Source of the DNA: Scylla paramamosain
Lineage: Eukaryota > Arthropoda > Malacostraca > Decapoda > Portunidae
Assembly (NCBI RefSeq): GCF_035594125.1
Contig: NC_087156.1
Coordinates: 34,320,497 to 34,384,496 of the forward strand
DNA: 64,000 bases
Direction of reading: 5' to 3'
The notes beneath the pieces are model-generated. The model searched no databases. It had not been told where the DNA came from and saw only the letters and a list, made by a program, of their open reading frames with translations. Both the position numbers and the translations under genes were made by a program. Below, one piece after another: positions 11,011-24,736 of this stretch; position 1 is the stretch's first letter, and each line of letters begins with the position of its first letter.

Positions 11011-11150
11011 GGTTAGGTAGTTTAGGTAAAGTTAGATTAGGTTAAGGTTAGATTAGGTTAAGGTTAGATTAGGTTGAAGTTAGATTAGGTTAAGGTTAGA
11101 TTAGGTAAGGTTAGGTTAGATTAGGTTAAATTGGATTAGTTAAGGCTAAG
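11011..11150 (+). repeat. TTAGG-derived minisatellite, ~16 bp unit
   Basis: Five units close to GTTAGATTAGGTTAAG run from 11031 to about 11110, flanked by looser TTAGG/TTAGA pentamers. The motif is a degenerate form of the arthropod telomere repeat TTAGG, with the G-rich strand on plus. Confidence 0.85.
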
Positions 11151-12660
11151 TTACACAGTACGAGTCTGGGTATCCTGTGCACTAATTAGAGGATATTGTA
11201 AGGGAAGAAGCGAGGACTGCGTTGGCGTGACAAAGACTAGTCCACCATTAACGCAGACTGCCTAGTTATTATATTTCATTGGTGGTTGTGTCGGTGGTAG
11301 TGGCGGTGGTGGTGGTGGTGGTTGTGGTGATGATGGTAGCAGCAGCACAGAGCGAGGCAGGTCAGTTAGGACAATGAATTTTTATTTATTTTGTTTATTT
11401 GTTTATTTATTTATTTATCTATTTATATTTCGATGACAGTTTGCATCACCAGGCTGCTGTGGAGGCGACGGTGAGTAGGTAAATCTTTTATAGTGACATG
11501 TATTTCAGGACACAGGAATAGAATCACCTCCTGACCACTGTTGAAAAGGGAACCAGCAGGAATACAAGAGTGTGGTGAAGCTGGTGCCATTCTTTACAGG
11601 AGAGCGAGCAAGAGCAAGAGAGAGCAAGAGCAAGAGCGAGCAAGAGCAAGCAAGAGCGAGCAAGAGCAAGAGCAACAGCGCAACACTGGCATAGGCACCA
11701 CTCACTCACGTAGACACTCATTTTGCTGTCAAATTGGTGTCATCCTCAGCGGCTAAAATAAAATAAAAACGCTAAAATACAAAACTAATTAACGGCACAT
11801 TCATTACAGACAAAAGACTAAAGGAGACTAAAGACTTGCTATATACTCGAGCCATGGCATCGGGAAGTGAAGTGAGTGAATGGGTGACTTGCTACAGTAA
11901 ACCCAGACTAATTTGGCTAGGGTGGGATCAGGGTGTGGATACAGCACAGCGTTGCCACTTGTTCTAAAGCTACGCCAAGTAACTTCTGTGATACATCTAA
12001 AAGGCGTTAGAAATAAGATGGAGAAATAATAAGGATGGTTTTCACGTAAATATTATTATATCACACAAAAGAGTGAAGTCAGTGCACATATATATCTATA
12101 CATCAATAAGGAGACGTGGCATAAATATTGTCGTGTTGCTGTGATGACTTCAGACCAAGCGACAAGTGAAAACGATGAACTGCTCAGCGCGCACACTACC
12201 GCCAGACACAAATCATCACTGCTGCTCCTTTATCTCTTCATTCACGTCATAGCATTGATGAGACACGTGACGCATCTCTTACCTCTTAGTGGTATCTGCC
12301 AGACGGTGGTGATCTAAACTTAATTAAACCATAAAAAAAAAAAAAGCGACCGTACCGCACAGCAAATTGGACGAAATAAAAGACGATAATAAAACTGAAT
12401 GGGCAGAGGTGGTGTTAGGGGTGGACGGGGATTAGTGAGACGAGGCAGTTTATTGCGGGGCTGTGCTGGACTAGGCTAGGTGACGAGGAGGGGTGGGAAG
12501 GCGAGAGGGAAAGGCCAGGAGTGCGTTGATTAGTAGAGGAGTGAGATGGGACGTAGCCAGGGAAAGTTGATAATAGTTTAACTCCTTCATCCCGTCCACA
12601 CCTGCGTTTGCGTTGAAATGCATCCTTGGGGAAACACGAGGCGGCGGAAGGGAATAAGGG

Positions 12661-12662
<2 letters not shown>
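11151..12662. repeat. Mostly unique DNA with a (GAGCAA)n hexamer array at ~11599-11680
   Basis: The notable content is the hexamer array AGAGCAAGAGCGAGCAAG (about 80 bp), which gives poly-(Leu/Ala) on minus and poly-(Lys/Gln/Glu) on plus. A (GGT)n stretch lies near 11300-11330 and a (TTTA)n stretch near 11385-11430. The rest shows no coding or element signal. Confidence 0.7.

Positions 12663-12731
<69 letters not shown>
12663..12731. repeat. (GA)n microsatellite
   Basis: Pure GA dinucleotides, about 69 bp. Confidence 0.98.
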
Positions 12732-12734
<3 letters not shown>

Positions 12735-13936
12735 GCGAGGCCTTTCTACTAACCCGGAGTGACTTGCTTATTCGCTACACATAAGAGACAACAAAATCTT
12801 AATTTCGAACGGACTGAAAGAACCACGGTAAGATTAATTTTATTGCAATACTGGGAGGAGTTTTGTTTTTCCTGTGTGTTCCAAGAGATGGCGTGAACCA
12901 GAATATTTCCTCACTGGACTCGATCTCCACTCGTTTCCTTTCTCAGAATCAGAATATTACGTAGATTCGAGAAATGATAAAATGAAATCTTTCTCCTGAA
13001 CGTAAAACGATGAATAATGAGTACCACACTTTTCTCTGATATAAACTAAAAATAAGGAGTTTTCATCTCAAATCGGAAATAAAACAATTTAGTAAATTTC
13101 CTTGAATCGAGAAAACATGGAACTCTAAAAAAAAATAAAAATAAAAATAATTGTATCTTATGATCAAAACTGTTTTATAAGGATACTAAACTGAAGTAAG
13201 TTCTTTGATCTTTGTAGTTCAGAAGACCAAACTATAAGGAGCACAAATATTGAGAAAACGTAGGATTTTTTTTTTCTTTTCATCTTTGTAGTTGATAATT
13301 TCTTAATGTAAGAGACGCAGTGGGAAACCAAAGTATTCAAGTTGCTCTTTTTACCTTAGCGGTTCAGAGTACAACCTTTTTTTTTTTTTCTAAGCATGAA
13401 TATGGAGGAAATGAGGAAGAACAAAGTATTACTTATTCTTTTTATAGCTGAGAATGTCATAATGTAGGAAAAGTGGAAAAAAAATATAGAAAATTCGAGA
13501 TCTTAGCAGCTCAGAATTCCATAGCATAAGAAACAAGAAGAAAATATAATGTTTAAATATATGTAGTTCAGAATTTCATAATGTAAGACAAGTGTAGAGG
13601 AACGCGATAAGAAGAAGAACAAGGCAATCAAGTTATTTTATCTCAAAAATTATGATACCATGACGTAAGACGCACGAGTGACAGTCGTGCTGGTAATGCG
13701 GCACCAGGGATGATTACTGTGCCACGTGACTGTCTGAGTGGCCATTAATGCTGCGTAACTCTCCATCCCACTTATTGCATCCATTAAGATATTAACAATT
13801 ATCTATTAACTGGGAGTGGGCAGGGGAGAGGGAGACAAAGGGAGAGGGGGAAAGGGTGTGGTTGTTCGGCAAGGTGAAGGTGCCAGCAGACCATTAATGA
13901 CTTATCTGAGAATGTATACACGTTAATTGCTCTACT
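12732..13936. other. A/T-rich unique DNA with weak internal periodicity; no gene seen
   Basis: Phrases such as CAGAATTTCATAATGTAAGA and CAGAATTCCATAGCATAAGA recur loosely at about 13290-13670, each followed by a GAAGAA or AAAGTA stretch. This suggests a heavily eroded tandem repeat with irregular spacing near 65-115 bp. No coding signal was seen. Confidence 0.45.
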
Positions 13937-14128
13937 TGTAATGGCCGCCTTGGTACAGTGGAACAACGTGTGTTTTGTGGGCCGAGGGGTCCTCAAGCGC
14001 ACGGGGTCGAATCCTGGCCACTGTCCGAGGATAAGAAGGGCATCCACTTCGGGTAACGGTTCCCAAATAAAAAATCCAGAGTCCCTGCCCTGATAAACTA
14101 GAGAAAGCGGATATAAAAAAAAATTGTA
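13937..14128 (+). mobile_element. tRNA-derived SINE
   Basis: The head carries an A-box-like TGGTACAGTGG (about 13947-13957) and a B-box-like GGGTCGAATCC (about 14005-14015) at tRNA-like spacing, so it looks like a degenerate tRNA promoter. A non-tRNA body follows, with a GGGCATCCACTTCGGG-TAACGG segment, and the element ends in an A-rich tail (TATAAAAAAAA) near 14113-14128. That order of tRNA-related head, body and A-rich tail defines tRNA-derived SINEs, which are made by Pol III and mobilised by a partner LINE. The tRNA cloverleaf is too degenerate for a functional tRNA. Flanking target duplications were not resolved. Confidence 0.7.
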
Positions 14129-14612
14129 ACCTTATATGAAAATAGGAAACGCCAATAGAAGAAGAATTGGTGTGCCTGTGATGTGCGGGCGATAATCAAG
14201 ACTTGTTACCTCAACGCTTCACTGGAAATACATTGGAGTGATTTGGGTCAGTGTCTGGTATCTATGTAACCTGGTGAGTCCCGTGTGTTCGTTTCTTTGT
14301 CGGCACTTTGTCTTGCCTCAGGAGCGCAAGGCGGAGCACGAGGGTTAGGGAGTGCACCGCCGACACGTGTACCTCATGATGCACTGCAGTGTTATGCTTA
14401 CACCATCTTGCGTGTTTTTGTCAGCTGGCCGAGGAGTGTTTGGTGGGTATCATCATTGTTGTTGTTGTTATTATTACTTGCACTAGCTATAATAATTAGA
14501 TGTAATTGTAACAGCGAACGTGATGGTAGGAACAGCAGCAGCACAACACGCATTTAGTATTATTTTACCATCTGTGATTAGCAGAGACTGTAACAGAAGC
14601 CCAGAATAGTGT

Positions 14613-14930
14613 TTGCTTTGCCTTGCCTTGCCTTGCCCTGTGTTACTGTGCGTTGCTTTGCCTTGCCTTATCATTTCTTACCTTGTCTTTCTATGCATTG
14701 CCTTACCTTGTTTTACTATGACAGCCTATCATGCCTCACCATACTAAGTCTTGCCGCACCTTGCTGTTCCTTACCCTGCCTCGCCTTGTTTCTTCCTGCG
14801 TTACCGTGTCTTGCCTTACCGTGACTTCCCTGCCTTGCCCTATCCTTGTATGCCTCACTGTACTTCCTTCATTGTACCTCACTGTACCCTCTCGTCTCTT
14901 CGTGCCTTACTATTCCTTGCTAAACCCTGC
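14613..14930 (+). repeat. Degenerate (CCTTG)n pentamer array
   Basis: It starts as near-perfect TTGCCTTGCCTTGCC at about 14615 and decays to CCTTACC/CCTCACTGTACC variants by 14930. All three plus frames stay open because the pentamer lacks stops. Confidence 0.85.
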
Positions 14931-15704
14931 CTTAGATGGATAGATACAGATAGATGTATAGTTTTATTAACTACAGATAATTTTCTGCTTAATAAGTACA
15001 TTACAATACTTTTTTCTCTCTCTCCAAATTAGTGACTATTGAAAGCTTTACAACAACCATTCATTTTAAAACCGCAAAATAAGAAGCACATGTTGTATAA
15101 AACTGATTTACACAATAAAAAAATAAAAAGAAAAGCTGACACAATAAAGATTTAATGCAACACACCCACTATAGTTCGCCTCTCCTCCCTCATTGCTTAA
15201 ATTTATCATAAGCTCAGCAGCGAATTAACCTAAAATTGAAAACCATAATATGAAAAAAAAAATAAATAAATTGATCCAGAAAGGTAAGGAATTTTAACAG
15301 CATAACAGAACCGCGAAAATGGAGAGAAATTTTCCATGTACATTTTTCATAACAGTGGAAGAATATGTGTAAGTGGCTTTCTATTTTTTTTTTTTTTTAT
15401 TTCAGTTGCTTTTGTATTCTCTCTTTCCTGGGGCTTTAAATGAATGTTTCCCGGGGCTTTAAATGAATGTCACCTAGATGCATCTGGTGAAAGGAAAATA
15501 TCGTGCGGAATGAAAAAAAATAATAAAGTTCTAATAAAAAATGTAAAGACGAGAGTGGCAGAAGCAAGGAAGACGAGGGGGCGATAGTGAGCAGAAGGAT
15601 GAGAGGGAGAAGGAGGAGGAGGAGGATGAGGAGAACTGGAGAAAGGGAGAAGGAGAGAGAGGGAACCAAGAGGATTATCGCGTGGGGGAATGAAAATGTT
15701 AGAG

Positions 15705-15707
<3 letters not shown>
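14931..15707. other. A/T-rich DNA; no gene seen
   Basis: Contains (A)n/(T)n runs, a direct repeat of GGGCTTTAAATGAATGT at about 15431 and 15454, and G/A-rich sequence from 15540 onward. No coding signal. Confidence 0.5.
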
Positions 15708-15770
<63 letters not shown>

Positions 15771-15937
15771 TATGTTATGGAGGCATACTGAGATGGGCTA
15801 AGGGAGAGAGAGGAAGAGAGGATGGGAGGGGGAGGTGCACGGGTGAGAGGGAGGGAGGGAGAGGGAAGCGTGAGAGGGGCCATAGTGAGGGTAGTGAGGG
15901 GTCGATGGGAAGGTTATGGCGCTATCAGACGGTGAAG

Positions 15938-16022
<85 letters not shown>
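15708..16022. repeat. Two (GA)n arrays (15708-15767, 15942-16022) in polypurine DNA
   Basis: Two pure GA arrays separated by about 175 bp of purine-rich sequence, with polypurine sequence continuing to about 16240. Confidence 0.96.
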
Positions 16023-16026
<4 letters not shown>

Positions 16027-16339
16027 ATGAAGGGTGAAGTGTGCTGGAATGTTTGGTAAAAGGAGAGGAAAAAGAGGAGGTGGCGAAGGAGGACGAGGAG
16101 AGGAGAGGAAATGAAAGGTTAGTAACGGAGAGACGAAGAGATGGAAGAGGAGGCGGAGAAAATGGAAGACGAGGAGAAAAAAAATGGAAAGAGGAGGAGG
16201 AGGAGAAGGAAGAAAATTATAAAAACTAAGAGAGAGGAGGAAGACGAATATAAAAGAATGAGCAAAATATAGACTCGTATCTAATTAGGTTTACCGGGAC
16301 CACAAAAATTACTATTCAATCTACAAATAAGGAATCACG

Positions 16340-16341
<2 letters not shown>

Positions 16342-16378
<37 letters not shown>
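16342..16378. repeat. (GA)n microsatellite
   Basis: Pure GA, about 37 bp. A short (AGG)n run follows at 16441-16463. Confidence 0.96.
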
Positions 16379-16381
<3 letters not shown>

Positions 16382-16463
16382 ACTCTACCTACAGTCGCAA
16401 TAGCTTAAGTAGTTCCTGATTATATCCACGTGGTAAGTATAGGAGGAGGAGGAGGAGGAGGCG

Positions 16464-18122
16464 GAGGCGGCTGTATTTGGTAACGATAGTTCATTAATCA
16501 TTTACTGTTGGCCGTGACCTTATTACTGAAGTCGGAAGTAATGATATAAAACCTCTGGGCGCGTGGTGGAGGCGAGGGGGATGGGGACAAAGGGAAACTG
16601 AACCACAAAGTTTCGGGTTTTTGGGGGTTTGGGAGCAGAAAGGAAAAAGGAAACAGGAAATTATTGTGTTAAACTTAATTCTCTATACTTCGATCCCAGC
16701 CCCTTCCTCTTTCATAATGACTTGCGGCTTGTAGACCAGCTTGAGTTAGAATTTCCTGGTCTGGAAAGCCCTTAGACAAAAATATGTAAATAAAAAGGAG
16801 AAACCTAAAAGAAAAAATATGTAAAGAAAAAAAAAACGAAAACTTAAGACGATAGTATTGTTGCTTATAGAAAAGTTACCGGAATTAAAAAAAAAAAAAC
16901 TTTACTGCCGCAAAAGTCATCTTGTATGTTCAGTTGTGATTTTAGGGTACATAAATAAATGTCTTTTACTTTTCCAAATAAAATGGCGAGAGTTGTCAAA
17001 ACTTCCCCATAGATTTTCAGTTTCCTTAATCAGGATTCAGATTTTACATGATGATGATGATGATAAATAATAATAATAATAATAATAATATAAATCACGA
17101 TGAATTCGAAAAATGAAATTAATAAAATAAAATTGAGTGAAAAATATTTGTGCGATACGAAAGAACCAGTGATTACGCAACACAAATAAAAACAATAAAG
17201 AAAAAATAAATAAAAAAAACAGCAAGTCCAATAAAAATGCCTGTGACATCGCAGGATCAGCCCGTAGACAAAAGGGTAAAAATGTATTGCCCCAAAACTC
17301 CTGCCTCCAAAAAAAAAAAAAAACATCAGACGGGGCGGCGCTGGAAAAGTTGCCGGAACTAAAGAGAACTGACTGCCCAAACCTTTCTCCCGTAAATTCA
17401 GTCGAGATTTTAACTTTCACTGCGATATGGCGCAATGCACAAGACTAAAGGCAAAGTATAAAATCTTTCAGAGCATCAACAAGAAAGAAAATGGGACGAA
17501 AAGAGTAGTTATCCAATGTTTAGCCAGTATAATGCCCAGAACAATTAAAAAATGCCTCAGAGTGGTTTATAATTAAGGAAACAGGTCAAATGGCACTGAG
17601 GTAGGAAAGGTGGGAAAAAAAATTGCTCTTGGGACTGTAAAGCACTGTAAAGCACACGACACTGGACAAGTTACTGGGCTGCTCTACCGCCGCCTTGCTC
17701 CCCTTCCTTGTGACTTGTCTAGTGATGTATTCTTTGCCCTCACTATCGGGGAAGTTATGATCATAAGTTCCTCTTAACATCCTGGACTACTGTATGTGCT
17801 TTTGTACTTAATCTTCTCTGACCACAACTTCTCCGTCTTGTTTTTTTTTTTTTTTTTGTGTGTTTTTCTTATCTTTTACTTTATCTTCTTTTACTGTATA
17901 CATTATTTTTTCTATTTATTTATTTTTTTTTTTTTTTTGCAGGGCACTTTTCATTAAATTCAGTGTCTCACTAAAGAACAGCCTCTCAACATTTTTACAA
18001 CTTTAATTTTCGGCTAATATATACTCTTGTCCTTCACTCCTCACTGCCCACTTCATCAATGCTAAAGTTAACCCGTGTATCTTCACTCATTTATTCCTCT
18101 TTGCTCATTGCTCCATTCCGCC

Positions 18123-18126
<4 letters not shown>
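16464..18126. other. A/T-rich DNA; (GAT)n(AAT)n at 17047-17091; no gene seen
   Basis: GAAAAGTTACCGGAATTAAA at about 16870 and GGAAAAGTTGCCGGAACTAAA near 17342 mark two related segments about 475 bp apart; both continue with TTTCCC/TTCTCCC, TTCAGT and a following GAGTTTTAACTTT-like stretch. Other content is A- and T-runs and a GAT/AAT trinucleotide array. No coding signal was recognised. Confidence 0.5.

Positions 18127-18189
<63 letters not shown>
18127..18189. repeat. (TC)n microsatellite
   Basis: Pure TC, about 63 bp. Confidence 0.98.
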
Positions 18190-18193
<4 letters not shown>

Positions 18194-18824
18194 CCACTTG
18201 AAATGGTTCGTAGGGGTCGTGTGGAGGATTAAGGCAGCTCCATAACAACACTGGGCAAGCGCTCCGATTTCATTATGGCGTTGAATGTTACAAGGGAGGA
18301 GGAGGAAGAGAGCGCACATACGCGGTGCACATTCTGAAACCTACAGGGTCACATACCCTGCATACCTCCTTCAGCACCATGCTGTGATATGAAACATGAC
18401 CTTAATATTTACGCAGAAAGCGTGGTGAAGCTAAAGAAATAAAACTGTTCCAGCTTATTTTACCAGATCTATCTTGAAATCTAATCCGCTTAACCCAATA
18501 TCCTCATTTTCTTTTCGAAACTTGCGGAAATCTGTTGAAAATTAATGTTTTTGCAGACACACAGATGGACGGACACGGAGAAACACGAGTAATGATACAA
18601 CTTCAGACAGCTTCTCTTAGTGGGGGCCATTATAACACTGAGGGCCAAGAGTCGCAGCAGAGAAGGCGAGTCGCTAATGGAGGAGTTGATAATGGAAGGT
18701 CATTGTTTGTATTTAGCCGCCACGCGAGTAATGGTTTGGTCTGCAGGGAGGCACGAGGCGGTGAAGTGAAGATGAGAGGTTAGATAAATGATGGATGGGT
18801 ACGGGGGGATATGCGAGTCGGTAG

Positions 18825-19010
18825 TCTAGGAGGTGGAAAGCAAAGAGAGAGGAGAAATAGTGGGTCGGAAAACGAGAAGGTGGTGGGTATTGTGGATGAT
18901 GGAAAACAGATAGAGGAAGAATAGAGGGTAGGGGAAGATAAATGGTAGGTAGTGTAGGTGGAAGAAAGCAGAGAGAGTGGAGCAGTAGTGGGTTGGAAAT
19001 GGAGAACATT
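18825..19010 (+). repeat. Two-copy diverged duplication in purine-rich DNA, period ~126 bp
   Basis: GGTGGAAAGCAAAGAGAGAG near 18831 matches GGTGGAAGAAAGCAGAGAGAG near 18957. Both continue with an AGTGGGT(C/T)GGAAA segment and GAGAA. Confidence 0.75.
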
Positions 19011-19602
19011 GCGGTTAATGGATAAGAAAACGAGGAAAAGAGCAGAGGAATGGTAGGGAAAAGGAGGAAAAAGGAAAGAATAGGAAGCAGAAACAGAGAC
19101 TTGAAAATAGAGGAAGGAGAAAATGAAAGAAGGAAACGGAAAGAAAGACATTCACATTTTCAAGTAATTTAAGTTTTCTCTAATGATTTCACTGTTCATT
19201 ACGAGAAGAGGAGGTTTTTATTTCAACTCACGTGTCAATTAATTATATTCTTTTATTTTCGTGATAAGGTCTGCTATTTGATACTTTTGTTTTCCTCCTA
19301 TTTCATTACTAATTACTCTTTATATTGTTACCAGTGCCCTCTTATATTTTTGTTTTCCCTTTCCTTCATTATTAATTACACTTCATCTTGTCTATCACTT
19401 CCTGGTTTAATCTTTCTCCAGCATCCTTGTTCTTTCCACATCTCTCCTTGTCGTAAAGTTTTCCTGCCACGTCTCTCCCTTCCGTCGTGTCCTGCTTTTC
19501 TTACACTTATCTTGCTTTACTGTCCCTCTTCCCTTCTTTTAATTTCCTTCCTCTTAATTCCCTCCTTTGTCTTTGTTTGTATGTCTGCGTTTATCTGTAT
19601 AT

Positions 19603-19863
<261 letters not shown>

Positions 19864-21333
19864 CTTCCCCCAGTTTCTCATCATTGTTATTAGATCATTG
19901 GTATTAAATTTGGTCCTTCATTTATTGTCTCTGTCCTGTTGCATTCTCTCTCCTATTATCTCTTCCTTCCCTTGATCCCTCTTACCTTCTCTTGTTCTCT
20001 TGTTCACGTTTCTCTCCTGTCGTCCTTTCCCTGCCTTTATTGTTTTATTTTTTCCTTGAGCACTTCCTTTATCGTCCTTCCCCTGTCCTCTCTTTTCTTT
20101 ATTTTCCCCTTAGGCTCAGTACCTCATTACTGCCGTTCCTTTTCCACACACCTACTCTCCTGTCCACCTCTTTCCTGTCATCCTTTTTCTCTACTTTCGT
20201 TACTTTTTCCCCTTGGTACCTTACTTCTGTCCTTTTTCCACCCCTCCTGCTTTCCTGTCTACCTCTCTCCTGTCATGCTTTTCCTGCCCTCTCGTTGCTT
20301 TTTCCCCTTAGCACTTCATTTTTGTCGCCCCTTTTCCACTAACAGCATGCCTTCCTGCTCACGCCTCCATGTTGTGCCTCCCATCTACTCTCCCTGGCTC
20401 ATTCCTGCTCACTCCTCTCCTCTCTCTCTTCTTCCTCACGCCTACGTGTTGCCGTCTCCCTTTTCTCCCCTCTCCCAACCGGCCACGTTACCCTCTCTGG
20501 CACCTCTGGCTAATTTACTAAAAGGGAAATACCATGCCGCTGATTAACTCTGAGTGGCCGTGGCCGAGGGTGACCAGCTAGCGTTGATTAATGGGATTTG
20601 GACATCGATTTGTGCCCCGACGAGTGGCTCTTGTGGGTCTGCGGGGACATAGGGGACCGAACGGCGCGTGGGCGTGTGTGGAGTGGTAATTTGGTGGTTT
20701 GGTGAGCTAATTACGTATTTATGCTGTTTTTTTTTTGTTTTTTTTTTCATGGGGAGTTTTGTGAGTTCATTTTTGGTGGGGTGTGTGTGTGTGGGTTAGG
20801 GTGGGTCTCTGGTTTGAAATGGTAGGGTTGTTGTTTTCGTTGTTGTTGTTGTTGGTGGTGGTGGTGGTGATGGTGATGGTGATGGCAGTGCTGTTTTTGT
20901 TTTTGTGTTTATTATTGTTTCTTTTTGGTAATTATTTCTTCGTTTTTGTTTTTATTTTATTAACGAGATTTTTTTTTTTTTTTTTTTCGTTCTGGTCGCG
21001 TGCTGCATCAAGGATGGCTGTAAAAAGGTTGTGCTACTGCTGCCCTGTTCATGAAGTCATTTCGTGTTTTCTCTCCACTGGTCGGGTGCAGACGCCTATA
21101 GCAGACAGACCTTCCTTAGGGTTTACTGGTCATGTTTTTTCTCCAGCCGTGACCTTGGCCATCCCTTAATCACACAGACGAGGGGCTGCTGGCCGGCCCC
21201 TCTCACGACTCATGATTATTCCTGACATGCTCCCTGTTACCACCAGCCAAAGACATGACACTGCAGTGCATCGCGGCTCCTTGTTTTCTCTGCCTCAGCT
21301 TCAACGTTGGCCTTTCCCTCTGGCCGCTCTCAT

Positions 21334-21335
<2 letters not shown>

Positions 21336-21381
<46 letters not shown>
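21336..21381. repeat. (TC)n microsatellite
   Basis: Pure TC, about 46 bp. Confidence 0.97.
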
Positions 21382-21384
<3 letters not shown>

Positions 21385-22342
21385 AGCGGTAATCCCTTTT
21401 CTACCTCACTGATTCAATTTTCCTGTGTCACAGTACCTTCACCATCCTCCCGTGACCTCTCGTACCGCTTACCCCTCAGCAGCCTCTCCTCCCTCTCCTC
21501 TCCTCGCCCTCCTGCCAGCATCGCCCTCCCACCGCTCTGTGGCCACCCTCCTATCCTCGTTATAAAACAGGCAACGGTTGCATAATTCATTGATTATCTG
21601 GTATGAACTATTAGCTGGAGTCGATAATCAATCCCAAGTCATTATAGGGACTTTGCCTTGCGCGGCGTCACCCAGCCATTGCTGATGCCACGAGGAGGCT
21701 GAAGTAGCCACCTGATTGCCTCTTCTTTTACAGCCAATCGGTGAATCTCCGTGTACCAACATTAGCTCGCCACCACGGGAGTCACTGCACTGGTTTGTTT
21801 GACTCGCCAAGACCGGGATGCAGGTGGTTCGCCCAGTCTAATATTGGCTCATACATTAGCCTAATATGATTACCTTTAACTTGCGAAATTTGAACCTCCT
21901 TTATTAAAAGTATGACGGGGGGAAATGATCCAAACAGTACACTGAGTTTTACCTCTATAGAGCTCGTTTGGAAGAAACACTTCTTACGTCATAACTATCT
22001 CCAGTTGGCGTTCTGGTAGCCTTGCATTGGCAATCTATTTCGCCCTAAAGTTGCCGCATCATCCTCTCTCACTTTTTATCCACGAGAACCACAAATATTT
22101 CCACTACGTACAATTGCTGTGAGACAAAATTTACTCTCCTCCAGCGAAGCAATTCCTAAAGTCTTGAGGTTGCTCTCTCTGCGGTATTGATGTAAAAAGT
22201 CAACAACCTTATGCGGCGGAAGTTTCCAGCACAGTATTTAATCTTTCCTGGATGTAATGAAACCGTCACCTGCCTTCCTCCCCTCCCCCCGCCTTTATGC
22301 AGAATAAGCCTAACAACGAAAAAGCACCAGCCCTGCCAACCT
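21382..22342. other. Unique DNA; no gene seen
   Basis: CpG-moderate sequence. TTCTTTTACAG at about 21723-21733 resembles a 3' splice site, but the open frames either side are short and unrecognised. Confidence 0.45.
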
Positions 22343-22564
22343 GGACCCCATATTCTGAAACATTTCTGGTCGCACCTCCACTGCTTTCTCAAGGCTTTAG
22401 TTTAAGTGACACGGGTTTTTAAGAGAGTTTCCATGGTTCTATTGAGAGATTAACATTTCTGAATAATTAACATGAGAAACACTCTTGAGAACACTGCTAA
22501 TCGTCTCTGTGGCCTTTGGAAATAGTCGTGGTGAGAGAGCAAAGCGTTTCTGAATACGGGCCCT
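22343..22564 (+). mobile_element. TIR element (MITE-like), family A copy 2, ~220 bp
   Basis: This is the best-preserved pair of ends in the window. The left end GGACCCCATATTCTGAAAC is an imperfect inverted match to the right end, whose reverse complement reads GGGCCCGTATTCAGAAAC. The interior follows the same landmark order as 2431-2648 (AAGGCTTTAGTT, GAGAGATTAAC, GAGAAACACTC, GCTAATCGTCTCTGTGGCC, GAGAGAGCAAAGCG). It is non-coding. Confidence 0.82.
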
Positions 22565-23135
22565 GAAGCCTGTCCCCTCTCTAGCCCGGCACCGCGCTGG
22601 GCCTCCACGAGAAACATTTAAGTAGCTGGCTGCGACAAGGGGCCTAGCGCCAACCACCGTGAAATGGAGTTAATAATGTATTCTGTTCTATAATTTCCAC
22701 TACATCTTAGAAACAATATTGATGTGATCGTATGTCTATTGTGCGTGCAGCTAACGTTCATTAATCGTAGTAGTGTATACCTCATCAACCATGCTATCGC
22801 CATCACTATCTCATTCAGTAAATATCAGATGTTTGAAGAGGCAACAGTTGATAATGATGGTTAATTCTAACGCAAAAAATTAGTATACGCTATTCTTATT
22901 AAAAGCTACAAAAAAAAAAAAAATCGGTGTTACAGGCATGAAAGTTTCCATAAGTGACAATAAAAAAAAAAAAAAAACTTCATTGCGAGGGGCACGTTAA
23001 ATTTTCTCAGTCAGCACGTGGCACACCAGCCAGCCCAAGCTGTCGTATGGCAACTGCTATTGCCAATATCCACATGTTTTGTGTTAAGTTATTATAGGAA
23101 GCAATGTTATTAAGGTACAATTAGTACTTATCTAT

Positions 23136-23139
<4 letters not shown>
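22565..23139. other. Unique A/T-rich DNA; no gene seen
   Basis: Two A-runs (about 22909-22923 and 22962-22977) and no coding or element signal. Confidence 0.5.

Positions 23140-23202
<63 letters not shown>
23140..23202. repeat. (GA)n microsatellite
   Basis: Pure GA, about 63 bp. A short (TTTTC)n run lies at 23399-23418. Confidence 0.97.
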
Positions 23203-23204
<2 letters not shown>

Positions 23205-23394
23205 GGGGGATAAGAAATAGTAGAAATTATCGTATTTCTGGCATTGTCGTCCATCCCTCCACCTAAGGAGAGTGGTGCCAAAACAGCGCAAACTGAGCCA
23301 GCGGGAAGCACTAAAATTATTGTTATGGAGCGTTTTACTCAGGAGTCTTTATCTGTTCTTTATAAATTATAAAGAGATGTTGCATGTCAATAGA

Positions 23395-23426
<32 letters not shown>

Positions 23427-23986
23427 GCTCAGGGGCCATGTGAAAGTTTCAAAATTTGAAAATGTTTCCTGCTTAACACACTATTATTCCTCATTTTATA
23501 AGTTCTTAATTATTCATTGTAACGAAATCAGATGTATATCACGTAAAAACCAAGAAAATGTAGTCTATAACAAGATATAACACATAATTGCATGTACTCT
23601 GTCTAGGACACACTAGACAGGTAAAATAAAGGGATGGTGAACGACCGACGCACACAGTGTGCTTACCTTTAAATGCAAGTTTCTCGTTTGTTTACTTTTG
23701 GCTCTTGACCTCTTGTCACAGCCAGGCTACTCATTTGTAGTACGACCTTTCGGCTGCTTGACGATTTTGAATAAAAGCCGCAGGATATTGACGAGCCAGG
23801 GAGCGACGCAGAGTTATTGTACGGCGAAAAAGGGTGTTTGTGAAGCAGCTGCGTCGCATTCATCCCCGGTACGTGAGGCGGACGAGGAGGTGGGGGCGAG
23901 GCTGCTGCTGATCACTGCAAAGTTTACTGACTGCAGAAAGGAAACACACTGCACCAGAATGAACTTTCGTGGCGGCAGGGGCTGCA

Positions 23987-24459
<473 letters not shown>

Positions 24460-24735
24460 TTCTTTTTTTAACTTGTTTTTTTCTTACCTCCTACATTTTC
24501 AGTGAGTCTAATACGTCTCTTCTTTCCAGCCTGGTGCTCTGGATGTGCTTCATTTGAAACGTCAAGTCTCAGAACTCTTGAAATTAACGTCACTTTGGAC
24601 CCGATAAAGTTCCCCCGGCACACTGCATCGCGGTGGTCGAAATTGCATTGAAATGGTAACTTATCGTAATTTCCCGAAGGAGACGCGGTTGTGAGCTTCA
24701 TTGGCTGTACGTCCTGAGTGTTTTTGTTTCACTGA

Positions 24736-24736
<1 letters not shown>

